DNA of 64,000 nt. Origin: Niabella yanshanensis. GTDB taxonomy: Bacteria; Bacteroidota; Bacteroidia; Chitinophagales; Chitinophagaceae. The stretch lies in the NCBI RefSeq assembly GCF_034424215.1, contig NZ_CP139960.1, forward strand, positions 5,270,001 to 5,334,000, written 5' to 3'. The translations under genes and the position numbers were made by a program. Below, piece after piece: positions 42,979-52,044 of the stretch (the first letter of the stretch is position 1; every line of letters starts with the position of its first letter). The notes under the pieces were generated by a model that searched no databases, was not told the DNA's origin, and saw only the letters and a program-made list of their open reading frames with translations.

Positions 42979-45153
42979 ATGTTACAACAACCATTAAGAA
43001 CAACCTTCGATTTAGGCGATGGCCGCGAAGTTGCTATAGAAACAGGGCGCCTTGCCCGCCAGGCGGATGGCTCGGTTACGGTAAGCGTAGGTAAAGCAGT
43101 ATTGCTGGCTACCGTAGTTGCGAATAAAGAACCCAAAGAAGGACAGAGCTTTTTTCCTTTAACTGTTGATTACCAGGAGAAATTTGCTTCTGCAGGTCGT
43201 ATCCCGGGCTCCTTCTTCAAGCGTGAAGGCCGTTTGAGCGACTACGAGGTATTGATCTCACGCCTGATTGACCGCGCCTTAAGACCTTTATTCCCCGATG
43301 ATTATTTCTGCGAAGTACAGGTACTGGTTACCTTGATCAGCAGTGATCCTGAAATACTACCGGATGCATTAGCTTGTTTGGCTGCATCTGCTGCTTTGGC
43401 AGTATCTGATGTGCCCATTAAGGAAATTTTGAGTGAAGTACGTGTAGCCCGCATTGATGGCGCTTTCAAAATAAACCCTGGCAGGACGGAATTGGAGAAT
43501 GCTGATATGGACTTTATTGTGGCTGCCACTGAAAAGAACCTGATGATGGTAGAAGGTGAGTCCCAGGAGTGTTCTGAGGCTGACCTGGTAGCTGCTTTGG
43601 GTGTGGCCCATGACGCTATCCGGGTTCAGATCAAAGCGCAGCAACAGCTAAGAGACCTGAAAGGTGTAACCACTAAAAGAGAATACACGCTTCCTGCTAT
43701 CAACGAAGCTGTGAAAGAACGTGTATATGCTTTTGCGAGCGATAAAGTATATGAGATCGCTAAAAGCAAATCTGCAAAGCACGACAGAACGGATCAGTTT
43801 AAAGCATTGGAAGAAGAATTGCTGGCTAAATTGGTTGAAGAGTCAACGGAAGAGCTTCCTTTTACGGATGTTGAAAAAAGACTGGCTAAAAAATATTACC
43901 ATGATGTTCAGTACGATGTGGTAAGAGACATGGTTTTGAACGATCGTATCCGCCTAGACGGCAGGCAGCTGGATGAAATTCGCCCATTAGATATGGAGGT
44001 GGATGTACTGCCTTCTCCGCACGGATCTGCTTTATTTACCAGAGGTGAAACTCAGTCTATTACAACTGTTACCTTAGGTACTGGTTTAGATGAGTTGTTG
44101 ATTGAAACCGCAGCCTCTTCTAAATACTCTAAATTTATCCTGCATTATAATTTCCCGCCGTTTTCAACCGGTGAGGTGAAAATGATGCGTGGACCTGGTC
44201 GCAGGGAAGTAGGTCATGGTAACCTGGCCATGCGTTCATTAAAGCAAATGATGCCTGCTGATTCTGAATTTGGTTATACCGTTCGCGTAGTAAGCGATAT
44301 CCTCGAATCTAACGGATCTTCTTCAATGGCTACTGTTTGTGCCGGTTCTCTGGCATTAATGGATGCAGGTGTACCTTTTCCAAAACATGTGGCAGGTATA
44401 GCTATGGGATTGATTACCAAGGGTGATAAATTTTCTATCTTAAGTGATATTTTAGGTGATGAAGACCATTTAGGAGACATGGACTTCAAAGTAACCGGTA
44501 CACGCGAAGGTATTTGCGGGGTGCAGATGGATATTAAAGTAGATGGCCTTCCCATGGAAGTAATGAGCCAGGCTTTAGAGCAGGCGAAAGCAGGCCGACT
44601 ACACATCCTCGAACATATGTACAAGGCTATTCCGGAAGCAAGGGAAGAAGTGAAACCTCATGCACCACGTGTGGTTAAGATGTTTATCGATAAGGAATTT
44701 ATTGGTGCAGTGATCGGGCCAGGCGGTAAAGTGATACAGGAAATTCAACGTGAAACAGGAGCAACGATCAATATCGAGGAAGTAAACAATATGGGTGAGA
44801 TCAGCATCTTTGGGGTGGAGAAATCATCTGTATCTAAAGCAGAAGACTGGATCAAAGGCATTGTTGCCGTTCCGGTTGTAGGTGATGTTTACGACGCCAC
44901 GGTAAAATCAATAGTTGCCTTCGGAGCGTTTGTAGAATTCTTACCAGGAAAACAAGGTTTGGTTCACATCAGTGAAGTAAGCTGGAAACGTTTGGAGACC
45001 CTGGAAGGATTGGTAAAAGAGGGAGACTCCATGAAAGTAAAACTGATTGGAACAGATCCTAAGTCGGGTAAATTTAAATTGTCGAGGAAAGCTTTAATTC
45101 CTAAACCGGAGAGAAAACCGGAACCGGGAGAAGAAAGTCCTTCCGCTAATTAA
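42979..45153 (+). CDS. pnp: Polyribonucleotide nucleotidyltransferase (PNPase)
   Basis: Phosphorolytic 3'-5' exoribonuclease of the RNA decay machinery, 724 aa. Two RNase PH domains are visible; the second contains the active region GRREVGHGNLAMRSL and SSSMATVCAGSLALMDAG. A KH domain (about 565-625, GAVIGPGGKVIQEIQRETGA) and an S1 domain (about 634-704, ATVKSIVAFGAFVEFLPGKQ) follow. The end is a short Pro/Glu-rich tail. It trails rpsO by 257 bp with a hairpin between them and ends in its own terminator. Confidence 0.97.
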   Translation: MLQQPLRTTFDLGDGREVAIETGRLARQADGSVTVSVGKAVLLATVVANKEPKEGQSFFPLTVDYQEKFASAGRIPGSFFKREGRLSDYEVLISRLIDRALRPLFPDDYFCEVQVLVTLISSDPEILPDALACLAASAALAVSDVPIKEILSEVRVARIDGAFKINPGRTELENADMDFIVAATEKNLMMVEGESQECSEADLVAALGVAHDAIRVQIKAQQQLRDLKGVTTKREYTLPAINEAVKERVYAFASDKVYEIAKSKSAKHDRTDQFKALEEELLAKLVEESTEELPFTDVEKRLAKKYYHDVQYDVVRDMVLNDRIRLDGRQLDEIRPLDMEVDVLPSPHGSALFTRGETQSITTVTLGTGLDELLIETAASSKYSKFILHYNFPPFSTGEVKMMRGPGRREVGHGNLAMRSLKQMMPADSEFGYTVRVVSDILESNGSSSMATVCAGSLALMDAGVPFPKHVAGIAMGLITKGDKFSILSDILGDEDHLGDMDFKVTGTREGICGVQMDIKVDGLPMEVMSQALEQAKAGRLHILEHMYKAIPEAREEVKPHAPRVVKMFIDKEFIGAVIGPGGKVIQEIQRETGATINIEEVNNMGEISIFGVEKSSVSKAEDWIKGIVAVPVVGDVYDATVKSIVAFGAFVEFLPGKQGLVHISEVSWKRLETLEGLVKEGDSMKVKLIGTDPKSGKFKLSRKALIPKPERKPEPGEESPSAN

Positions 45154-45167
45154 GCTTTTACAAATTA

Positions 45168-45728
45168 TTACCAATAGTTCATCAACCTCCGCTCTGAGCG
45201 GAGGTTTTGTTTTGATAAGATATTCCCGCCATGGATGATCCCTTCCTCGGATTTTGAAAGGTCAATAACCACTGAATGCCGTAACACCGCTCCGTGTCTG
45301 ATAAGAGATCGCCGATCAGTAAAACTAGAGCTCGCCGATGGAGGCAAATGGCTCACGATCCCATGATTGGTAACAATAATTTTAGCGTAGGTTGTTGGGA
45401 TGGGTTGAGGTAAAGACAATAGCTGCTGCCCGTTTTTAAAGGCAACGGGAAAGGTTCCATGAATGGTAACAATCTTTATGCTCCCCGGAGTGGCTTCTTT
45501 GTCAGATGAAATGTTTTGCCAGGATACCATTTTGCAACATTTGTTTTTAAACCAGTTTTGGCAGGAACAAACTACTTAATCTTTTTTCGTATACGGGAAC
45601 GGCATCCAGGTCTTTGGTATAAAATAGATAATGTTGAGTGCATTGGGATCGGCTTTGGTGGGAGGATGTTGAGCCTGAAAGCAGGAGAGCCCGGTGATAC
45701 AGCAGAGCAGGGTGGTGGTCATTTTCAT
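45168..45728 (-). pseudogene. Decayed lipoprotein gene, several frameshifts
   Basis: A leftward ATG at 45728 opens a convincing lipoprotein signal (MKMTTTLLCCITGLSC) but the frame stops after 50 codons at 45576. The text continues in another frame: NIIYFIPK joins DLDAVPVYEKRLSSLFL after a one-base shift, then a stop codon interrupts before KQMLQNGILAKHF, and a third frame carries on with DKEATPGSIKIVTIHGTFP. The remaining frame runs into the pnp terminator. Joined, the pieces read like the N-terminal part of a conserved secreted protein whose name I cannot give. The downstream half is missing. At least two frameshifts and one or more stops make this a pseudogene; a sequencing error is less likely because several changes are needed. 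Confidence 0.58.
45184..45215 (+). terminator. Intrinsic terminator of pnp
   Basis: GC-rich stem AACCTCCGCTC (45184-45194) and GAGCGGAGGTT (45196-45206), then TTGTTTTG. It begins 31 bp after the pnp stop. Confidence 0.85.
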
Positions 45729-45846
45729 CACTGAATATAAAGACTTTTATTGATAACTGTTTTGAACACTATAACCTGCTGCCCGATTATAATAATATGT
45801 AAAAGAAATACCGGCTATTGATAGGGGATGCTTTATTTTTGGGCCA

Positions 45847-46632
45847 ATGTCGGACATACGAACCATAAATGTTACGCGCTATGTAACACCTTTACGTGAA
45901 GGAGGCTCTTTACCAGCGATAGCTGAAGGAGACGACGGCTTCTTATATGCCTTAAAATTCAGAGGCGCCGGTCAGGGAATAAAGGCGCTGGTTTCGGAAT
46001 TTATTGGAGGCGAAGTAGCAAGACTGCTGGGGCTAAAAGTTCCTGAGATAGTATTTGCATATCTGGATGAAGCCTTTGGCCGAACTGAGCCGGATGAAGA
46101 GATACAGGACCTTTTAAAAGCCAGCCAGGGATTAAACCTGGCCCTCCATTACCTGAGCGGCGCGATCACTTATGACCCTGCATTAAGCAAAACAGATCCT
46201 TTACTGGCCTCCAAAATAGTTTGGCTGGATGCCTTTTTAACGAATATGGATCGTACTGCCCGCAACACCAATATGCTGATCTGGAACCGGGAGCTTTGGC
46301 TGATTGACCATGGCGCCAGCCTGTATTTTCATCATAACTGGCAGAATTGGGAGACCCAGATGAAAAGTCCGTTCCCATTGATTAAGGACCATGTGTTACT
46401 GAAGGAAGCCGGTTTGCTGGCAGAAGCCGATCCAATATGCCGGGAACTATTAAATGAAACGGTGATTGATGAAATACTCGATGCATTGCCTGCTGAATGG
46501 CTGGCATATGAAGAAACAAACGGCATCGCCGAAATAACCAAAAAAGTGTACCGGGACTTTCTCAACTTCAGGTTACAGAATAGCGGGATATTTTTAAAAC
46601 AAGCCATTGATGCAAGAGCAGCAGTTATATGA
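45847..46632 (+). CDS. Short HipA-like kinase
   Basis: A 261-aa protein with the HipA-type kinase core and no N-terminal HipA domain (full HipA is about 440 aa). The nucleotide-binding beta region reads GFLYALKFRGAGQG, the catalytic loop is NMDRTARNTNM with D135, and the metal-binding Asp is D154 in LIDHGAS. HipA proteins phosphorylate protein targets such as aminoacyl-tRNA synthetases. No HipB-like antitoxin lies next to it; instead it overlaps a DUF3037 gene by 23 bp. The role, whether toxin, defence or regulatory kinase, is unknown. Confidence 0.82.
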   Translation: MSDIRTINVTRYVTPLREGGSLPAIAEGDDGFLYALKFRGAGQGIKALVSEFIGGEVARLLGLKVPEIVFAYLDEAFGRTEPDEEIQDLLKASQGLNLALHYLSGAITYDPALSKTDPLLASKIVWLDAFLTNMDRTARNTNMLIWNRELWLIDHGASLYFHHNWQNWETQMKSPFPLIKDHVLLKEAGLLAEADPICRELLNETVIDEILDALPAEWLAYEETNGIAEITKKVYRDFLNFRLQNSGIFLKQAIDARAAVI

Positions 46633-46996
46633 GTACGCGGTAATACGGGTGGTGCCACGCGTGGAGCGGGAGGAGTTTGTGAATGCAGGCATCATACTTT
46701 TTTGTAAAAAAACAAAATATGTAGATTGCCGGATCGCATTACCTGTAGAGAAGCTGCAGTGTTTCAGCCCCGACATTGACCTGGGTTTTATCCGCCAAAA
46801 TCTTGACGCTTTCGAAAAAGTTGCTTTGGGAGACCGGCTTAGCACTTCTCCAATTGCCCATCTGGATGCACCATCTCGTTTCAGATGGCTTACCGCCACC
46901 CGCAGCACAGTGATACAATGTTCGAAAGTTCATCCCGGGCTTACAGGCGATCTTGCCCTGGCAATGAAAAAATTATTGCACGAAATGGTGTTGTGA
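46610..46996 (+). CDS. DUF3037 family protein
   Basis: A 128-aa protein of the DUF3037 family, from the ATG at 46610 (MQEQQLYEYAVIRVVPRVER), preceded by an in-frame TTG. EFVNAGIILFCKKTKYVDCR and the C-terminal SPIAHLDAPSRFRWLTATRS are the conserved parts. The function of the family is unknown. It overlaps the HipA-like kinase gene by 23 bp, so translation is probably coupled; the same pairing is known in other bacteria. Its stop abuts the stop of the convergent UbiA gene with no base between them. Confidence 0.85.
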   Translation: MQEQQLYEYAVIRVVPRVEREEFVNAGIILFCKKTKYVDCRIALPVEKLQCFSPDIDLGFIRQNLDAFEKVALGDRLSTSPIAHLDAPSRFRWLTATRSTVIQCSKVHPGLTGDLALAMKKLLHEMVL

Positions 46997-48004
46997 TCAG
47001 GCTGTTTTCGTGCGGCGGCGTTTAAATAGAATCCTGTAAATATCTTTTAATATCATGATCCATCTCGCAGGGAATAGCAATAGCTGAGCGCATAAAACGA
47101 TCCAGGCATCCGGCTGGTTCATGGATGCATATAGTAGTAATGCAACAGGAAAAAACAGGTCAGTAAAATCTAACAATAATATCTGGTAGTTGAAATGATT
47201 ATGAAGGATGGGTATAGGCTGCTGTCTTAATACCGTATACCGGAGCAGCATTAAAACCAGGTACGCAATCATTGCTATATACACAAAAAGGTTATTCAGC
47301 ATAGATAACATCAGGGCCAGCGCTGCCAGCTCCGTTGCGAGAATGAACCATTCTATTTTTTTAAAATCACCCGGATTTCGCGCGGTGGCAAAAGTTTTAA
47401 TCCCTGATTTGATGTCATTTTCCCTGTCGGTAAACTGATGCCAAAGAATGCCCCTTAAGCCACCGCAGGTAGCCCATACAAATACGGCTGCCAGCCACGC
47501 GTAGTTAATGTTTTGTCCCGACAGACAACAAAGACTGCTTACCATCAAAAGGCTGATGAAAATATGTGCACCGCTGGCATCTGCCAATACACCCCATATC
47601 CCCCTGTTTTTAAGACGGAATGGCTGAAAGCTATACATGCTAAAGGCGATCCAGGGAATTGTATAAAAAATACAGGAAAGTATATCTGGATAGTAGAAGA
47701 AACAAATAAATGCGGCTCCCACAGACAGGCAGGCCAGGGGTAAAAGCCAACGCATGAACGGGGGAAGCGCTGCCATTTTATTGAATTTACCTGCTTTCTG
47801 GTCTACTTCAATATCGCTTACATCATTGATGATGCTTACGTAAATAGCGCCTACCACAACCGAAAGAAGGATGATTGCTATATAGCCATAATAGTCAAAA
47901 ATATTCCGGTTGCCTAACAAAAGTGTTGCATACCCTACAGCCAGGATAGGGGGGAGTTTATAGTCCCACCAATCATGCGATCTTACCAGTCGGGCGAGGT
48001 TCAT
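46997..48004 (-). CDS. UbiA family prenyltransferase
   Basis: An integral membrane prenyltransferase of 335 aa with about nine hydrophobic helices. The first metal/diphosphate motif is intact (N60-D61-V-S-D64-I-E-V-D68) and so is the second (DRENDIKSG). UbiA enzymes join a polyprenyl diphosphate to an aromatic or sugar-phosphate acceptor, or cyclise. It overlaps the GT2 gene by 4 nt (ATGA) and is the last gene of a leftward cluster with GT2, GT4, an ABC exporter and a cyclase-like protein, so a prenylated glycoconjugate is a reasonable guess. No ubiquinone or menaquinone genes are near. Confidence 0.88.
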   Translation of the reverse strand: MNLARLVRSHDWWDYKLPPILAVGYATLLLGNRNIFDYYGYIAIILLSVVVGAIYVSIINDVSDIEVDQKAGKFNKMAALPPFMRWLLPLACLSVGAAFICFFYYPDILSCIFYTIPWIAFSMYSFQPFRLKNRGIWGVLADASGAHIFISLLMVSSLCCLSGQNINYAWLAAVFVWATCGGLRGILWHQFTDRENDIKSGIKTFATARNPGDFKKIEWFILATELAALALMLSMLNNLFVYIAMIAYLVLMLLRYTVLRQQPIPILHNHFNYQILLLDFTDLFFPVALLLYASMNQPDAWIVLCAQLLLFPARWIMILKDIYRILFKRRRTKTA

Positions 48005-48984
48005 TGGCTTACTGCTTTTTGAGCTTTACTGTTTTTTTCTTCTTTTACCCGGTTAATTCCAAACATTATTACCTGCGGAATACTCCTGAAGGTTTGTATG
48101 GAGTCCAGGTACAAAGATTTTACCAGGAGCTTTGCAGTTTTAATAATGTTGAACTCTCGGATCAGGTGGTGTTTAGCTAACTCCACAAGGCTATATACAT
48201 GTTTGTTTCTCAATGCCTTATATTGGTTGCTATTCATGTGCGGTTTAAAATCACGCATCATCTTTTCCACGTCGGCAATATACAGGTGTTCCAGCACTTC
48301 CTTTCTTCTCCTGCCATCGTATACATTTGACTGACCCGCATATTTTTTCCATAATCTCTTCAGTGTAAATGCCGCTTTTCGTTCTCCTGAGTACAAAGCG
48401 GAGAGATACAGGTACCAGTCATCGCCGATCTTAATATCATTATTCCAGCCATTTTTAATCAAGTCATGTTTAATGACTGCCGAAGACGAGGGCGAGGGGC
48501 ATCCCTGTACATAGATAGTCCGGAGGTCATCGCTCGACAGATTAACCCAGTCATCTTTGAGCAGGTTAAAATAAGGTACAACAACAATGTCTGTTGACAG
48601 AAAATCCCGCACGCTTCCGTCCTGATCCTGCTGATCCCAGTTGGTAAATACAAAATCAAGTCCATCCCTCACAATTTTGTTCACGCACTCCTCCAAAAAA
48701 TTCGGATACCAGATATCGTCTGAATCCAGGGACGCGATCAGGTCGCCCTTTGCCTGTTTTAATCCGGCATTACGCGCACTGGCCTGTCCGCCGTTTTGTT
48801 TGTGAATGCGCGTGATAGTATCATATTTTTTTAATATGTCAGCGGTGTTATCCTTCGATCCGTCATCTACTACGATGATCTCTATATTTTTATAGCTCTG
48901 GTTAAGCACACTGTCAATGGCATTCGATACGGTACCACCACGATTATAGGTAGGTATAATAACCGATACTAGAGGTTGGGTCAT
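48001..48984 (-). CDS. Glycosyltransferase family 2
   Basis: An inverting GT-A glycosyltransferase of 327 aa. Visible are SVIIPTYNRGGTVSNAIDSV, the nucleotide-binding VVDDGSKDNT, the metal site in ASLDSDDIWYP, and a C-terminal helical region without membrane segments. It starts 1 nt after the GT4 stop and its last 4 nt overlap the UbiA start, so the three are translated together. The donor sugar cannot be told. Confidence 0.92.
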   Translation of the reverse strand: MTQPLVSVIIPTYNRGGTVSNAIDSVLNQSYKNIEIIVVDDGSKDNTADILKKYDTITRIHKQNGGQASARNAGLKQAKGDLIASLDSDDIWYPNFLEECVNKIVRDGLDFVFTNWDQQDQDGSVRDFLSTDIVVVPYFNLLKDDWVNLSSDDLRTIYVQGCPSPSSSAVIKHDLIKNGWNNDIKIGDDWYLYLSALYSGERKAAFTLKRLWKKYAGQSNVYDGRRRKEVLEHLYIADVEKMMRDFKPHMNSNQYKALRNKHVYSLVELAKHHLIREFNIIKTAKLLVKSLYLDSIQTFRSIPQVIMFGINRVKEEKNSKAQKAVSQ

Positions 48985-50148
48985 TTATTGAATCAGTTTA
49001 GAGACAGCATGTGCAAAAAGTGCTTCAGGACTTTCGGGTACATGCTGTGTAATATGAGTATGGGCGCTTTTTCCCATTATGTTCCAGTTGTGCCGCTCAT
49101 TCCATGCCTTTTCCATGGCGGAGGCGAAATTGTTCTCATTGGCTTCACCTATAAACCCGGTGACGCCTTCGTGTACGATTTCGGCGTGACCGCCTGCCGG
49201 AGTCACAATAACCGGTCTGCCAATTGCCATGGCCTCTATGGTCACCAGGGGCATTCCTTCGCTTCTCGATGGCAGAATTAAGGCATGGTGGGTTTCCCAG
49301 CACTTAATTATGTCAGATTGATAGGTCTGAAAGGATACATTTTCTACATTCAGCAGGGCGGCCATTTCTTTTAGGGCCAGCTCATCAGGACCTCCGCCAA
49401 TAAAGCTGATTTCTACCGGCCGGGATTTCCAAGGCTCTCTCGACAAAATACGTAATAAAATGTCCTGGCCTTTATCGATAATAAAAAAACGTCCAATACA
49501 GGCAAATTTATAACTCGTTTTTGATTCGGGGAAAGGAATTATGGAGCGTCTGAATTTTACCGGGTTCCAAACGATTGCTGCGTTGGTAAATCTTAGCCCG
49601 AATTGCTCTTCCGTAATGCGTTGATTATGCGCTGAGACAAAGAAGCATTGTACAGATTTTTTCCAGGCCTGGATCATGTAAGGTCTTTCGGGGTTATCAG
49701 GCCAGAAAAAATCTACTGCTTTGTGACTAATGATGGCGTAGGGGATCTGCTGCAGTAGACACTGATACGCGTAGCCCAGCCCGTCAAAATTGATAGCCTG
49801 GTTGATCAGCACCAGGTCCGGCTTATCTTTTCTAAGTAATGATCCTAAAGCTCCTGTATACTCATTATTATAATGAATAGGATTTTTATTACCGGACAGG
49901 TAATTTTGTACTCTCTTCCATATTTTTCCCGGTAGCCCGTTTAACTTCGGCTTGAAGTTTACAAGTGAGACGCCCTTATCGCGGATTTTTACAACTTCGG
50001 GATGGCTGAAGTTGAATTGCCGTTTGTATACGGAAACCCTGTATCCGAGTTTCAGCAACAACGGAGCAGATTGCGCCCATAGTTCCTCGCTGCCGCCCCA
50101 GTCATCGGTGCAACAGGTAATGAAAACAATATGTTTACTTTCAGCCAT
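48985..50148 (-). CDS. Glycosyltransferase family 4 (GT-B)
   Basis: A retaining GT-B enzyme of 387 aa. The donor-binding domain shows FACIGRFFIIDKGQDILLRI and the E-x7-E type motif LPSRSEGMPLVTIEAMAIG. The N-terminal domain starts HIVFITCCTDDWGGSEELWAQ. It lies 2 bp after the ABC exporter gene and directly before GT2. The pair could build a short glycan on a lipid or terpenoid acceptor. Confidence 0.92.
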   Translation of the reverse strand: MAESKHIVFITCCTDDWGGSEELWAQSAPLLLKLGYRVSVYKRQFNFSHPEVVKIRDKGVSLVNFKPKLNGLPGKIWKRVQNYLSGNKNPIHYNNEYTGALGSLLRKDKPDLVLINQAINFDGLGYAYQCLLQQIPYAIISHKAVDFFWPDNPERPYMIQAWKKSVQCFFVSAHNQRITEEQFGLRFTNAAIVWNPVKFRRSIIPFPESKTSYKFACIGRFFIIDKGQDILLRILSREPWKSRPVEISFIGGGPDELALKEMAALLNVENVSFQTYQSDIIKCWETHHALILPSRSEGMPLVTIEAMAIGRPVIVTPAGGHAEIVHEGVTGFIGEANENNFASAMEKAWNERHNWNIMGKSAHTHITQHVPESPEALFAHAVSKLIQ

Positions 50149-50150
50149 AT

Positions 50151-51965
50151 TTAATAATCAGCAGCCTCCGTTGTACTTTCTTTAAACAGATTGGCGTAGG
50201 CGCCATTCCTTTGCATCAATTGCTCATCAGTCCCCTCTTCTATGATTTGCCCCTGCGATAAAACATAGATGTAATCGGCATGCAGGATAGCAGAACGCCT
50301 ATGGCTGATGATCACCGCGCCACGGTTACCAATCCGCTCCCTGAACGTGCTGAACAGTTCTTTCTCAGAAACAGCGTCCAGCGCACTTGACGCTTCATCA
50401 AATATCAGGAACCGTGCGTCGGAATAAAAACACCTGGCCAGGGCCAGCTTTTGCCATTGGCCGATGCTGACTTCCCGTCCATCTTCAAAAGTTCGTCCCA
50501 TAGTAGTGTCGTAAGCATTGGGGAATGATTCAATGAACGAGGCTGCTCCTGATTTTGCAGCTGCATCCTTAGCCCGTGCCAGGTTAAAGGGGTCATTGAT
50601 ATTACCAAAGAAGATATTTTCACCCGCAGTAAAACTGTACTTATTAAAATCCTGGAAGACAATACCCAGCTGTTTCCGGTAGTGTTGGGGTTCAAACGCT
50701 CTGATATCCGTATCTCCCCATAGTATTTGCCCTTCAGTAGGATCATAAAGGCGGCATAATAGCTTGATCAGCGTGGATTTACCTGCACCATTTAAGCCAA
50801 CCAGCCCGATAATCTTACCCGAAGGAATGGTAAGGTTGATGCCTGATAGGGTTTCTTTTTCTGAATGGGGGTAGGTGAAGCGAACATTGTTTAGCCGAAT
50901 GCTCACGCTTTCATCAGAGGGTATACATTCCTGTTGAGCGTGCTGATCAAAATGATTTTGAAGCTCCAGCAGTTCAAAGGCACTATTAATATAAATACTG
51001 TTTTGGTAAACGACAGAAACACCCGCTGCTATGTGCTGAAGAAGGGTAAAAGCCTGCGGAAAAGCTACCAGGAACAGGGTTATATCACCTGTGCTGGTTT
51101 CGCCCGATACTGCTTTAAGTGCAATAAATCCAATGCAGAAAAAAATACCTATATAAGACAAGGCGGTAGTAAACACTTCCAGTTGCGTTCTTTTTAAACT
51201 CAATGACAGCTTTTCTTTAAGAAGGGTATAGCGTATATCGCTGAATTTTTGCCTGAGATAGCCGCCCAGTGAGTAGGTACGGATTTCTTTTGCTGCTGTA
51301 TCTGTAGTAATAAGGTTGCTGAAATAACCCGATTTTCGTTCCATAGACGTTTGAGCTATTCTAAGAATATTGAGTTTTCTCGAATATTTCAAACGGATCA
51401 GCAAAGTGGGTAAAACAAACAAAGTGATAATAGGTAACAGCAGCCAGTTAATCAGTAACAATACGGATGCCACTGCTGCCAGAGATAAAAAATTTTTTAC
51501 AATTTCGATCAAAGTAGTAATTAACAGGCCTGGCTTATCAGTCCCGGCTTCTAATGCGCGTTTGAGAACATTATAATAAGAAGGGCTTTCGTAAAAAGAA
51601 AGCTGAAGATCTACTGCTTTTTCATGCACCTTGTTATTAATGTACTCAGAAACCTTGGTGGAAAGTACTTCTATTGAGTAGGCGCTGAATGATCTTAGTA
51701 CGAAATAAAGAACCCCGGCCACCCCACTCAGTATTACAAAGCGGATAATTTCGGTTGGGGCTTCTGTCGAATGAAGTGTGGTTTTGGCCACTATATCAAT
51801 GAGCAGCTTCATAAGATATAGAGAAGCAAAAAACACCAATGTCTCCAGGACGATTAGGGTAAGCGAAATATACAGCCATCTGGGAGCAGCAGTTTTAACC
51901 AGGCTGATTATACGTGGCAGGTTTAAACTATGTTTAATATGAGAAATTTTTCGGCGAATAGACAT
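50151..51965 (-). CDS. ABC exporter, fused membrane and ATPase domains
   Basis: A 604-aa half-transporter: six membrane helices (about 25-325) and an ATPase domain (about 355-600). Walker A is VGLNGAGKST and Walker B FLIFDEASSALD. The signature motif is changed: VSIGQWQK stands where LSGGQ is usual, a form seen in some peptide and lipid exporters. It is packed against the GT4 gene and follows the cyclase-like gene by 79 bp. It probably flips or exports the product of this cluster across the inner membrane. Confidence 0.92.
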   Translation of the reverse strand: MSIRRKISHIKHSLNLPRIISLVKTAAPRWLYISLTLIVLETLVFFASLYLMKLLIDIVAKTTLHSTEAPTEIIRFVILSGVAGVLYFVLRSFSAYSIEVLSTKVSEYINNKVHEKAVDLQLSFYESPSYYNVLKRALEAGTDKPGLLITTLIEIVKNFLSLAAVASVLLLINWLLLPIITLFVLPTLLIRLKYSRKLNILRIAQTSMERKSGYFSNLITTDTAAKEIRTYSLGGYLRQKFSDIRYTLLKEKLSLSLKRTQLEVFTTALSYIGIFFCIGFIALKAVSGETSTGDITLFLVAFPQAFTLLQHIAAGVSVVYQNSIYINSAFELLELQNHFDQHAQQECIPSDESVSIRLNNVRFTYPHSEKETLSGINLTIPSGKIIGLVGLNGAGKSTLIKLLCRLYDPTEGQILWGDTDIRAFEPQHYRKQLGIVFQDFNKYSFTAGENIFFGNINDPFNLARAKDAAAKSGAASFIESFPNAYDTTMGRTFEDGREVSIGQWQKLALARCFYSDARFLIFDEASSALDAVSEKELFSTFRERIGNRGAVIISHRRSAILHADYIYVLSQGQIIEEGTDEQLMQRNGAYANLFKESTTEAADY

Positions 51966-52044
51966 AATATTATCTAATGAACCTTTGGATATTGGTTGGG
52001 GCTTACGTAATGAACAAATATAACATAAATGACTAAGCCGCGAC

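Noticed and set aside
45168-45530. 120-codon leftward frame as an independent gene
   Set aside because: It runs through the pnp terminator and its better half continues text from two other frames upstream, so it is part of a pseudogene.
46610-46996. DUF3037 as a HipB-type antitoxin
   Set aside because: It has no helix-turn-helix and does not resemble HipB; only its position suggests partnership.
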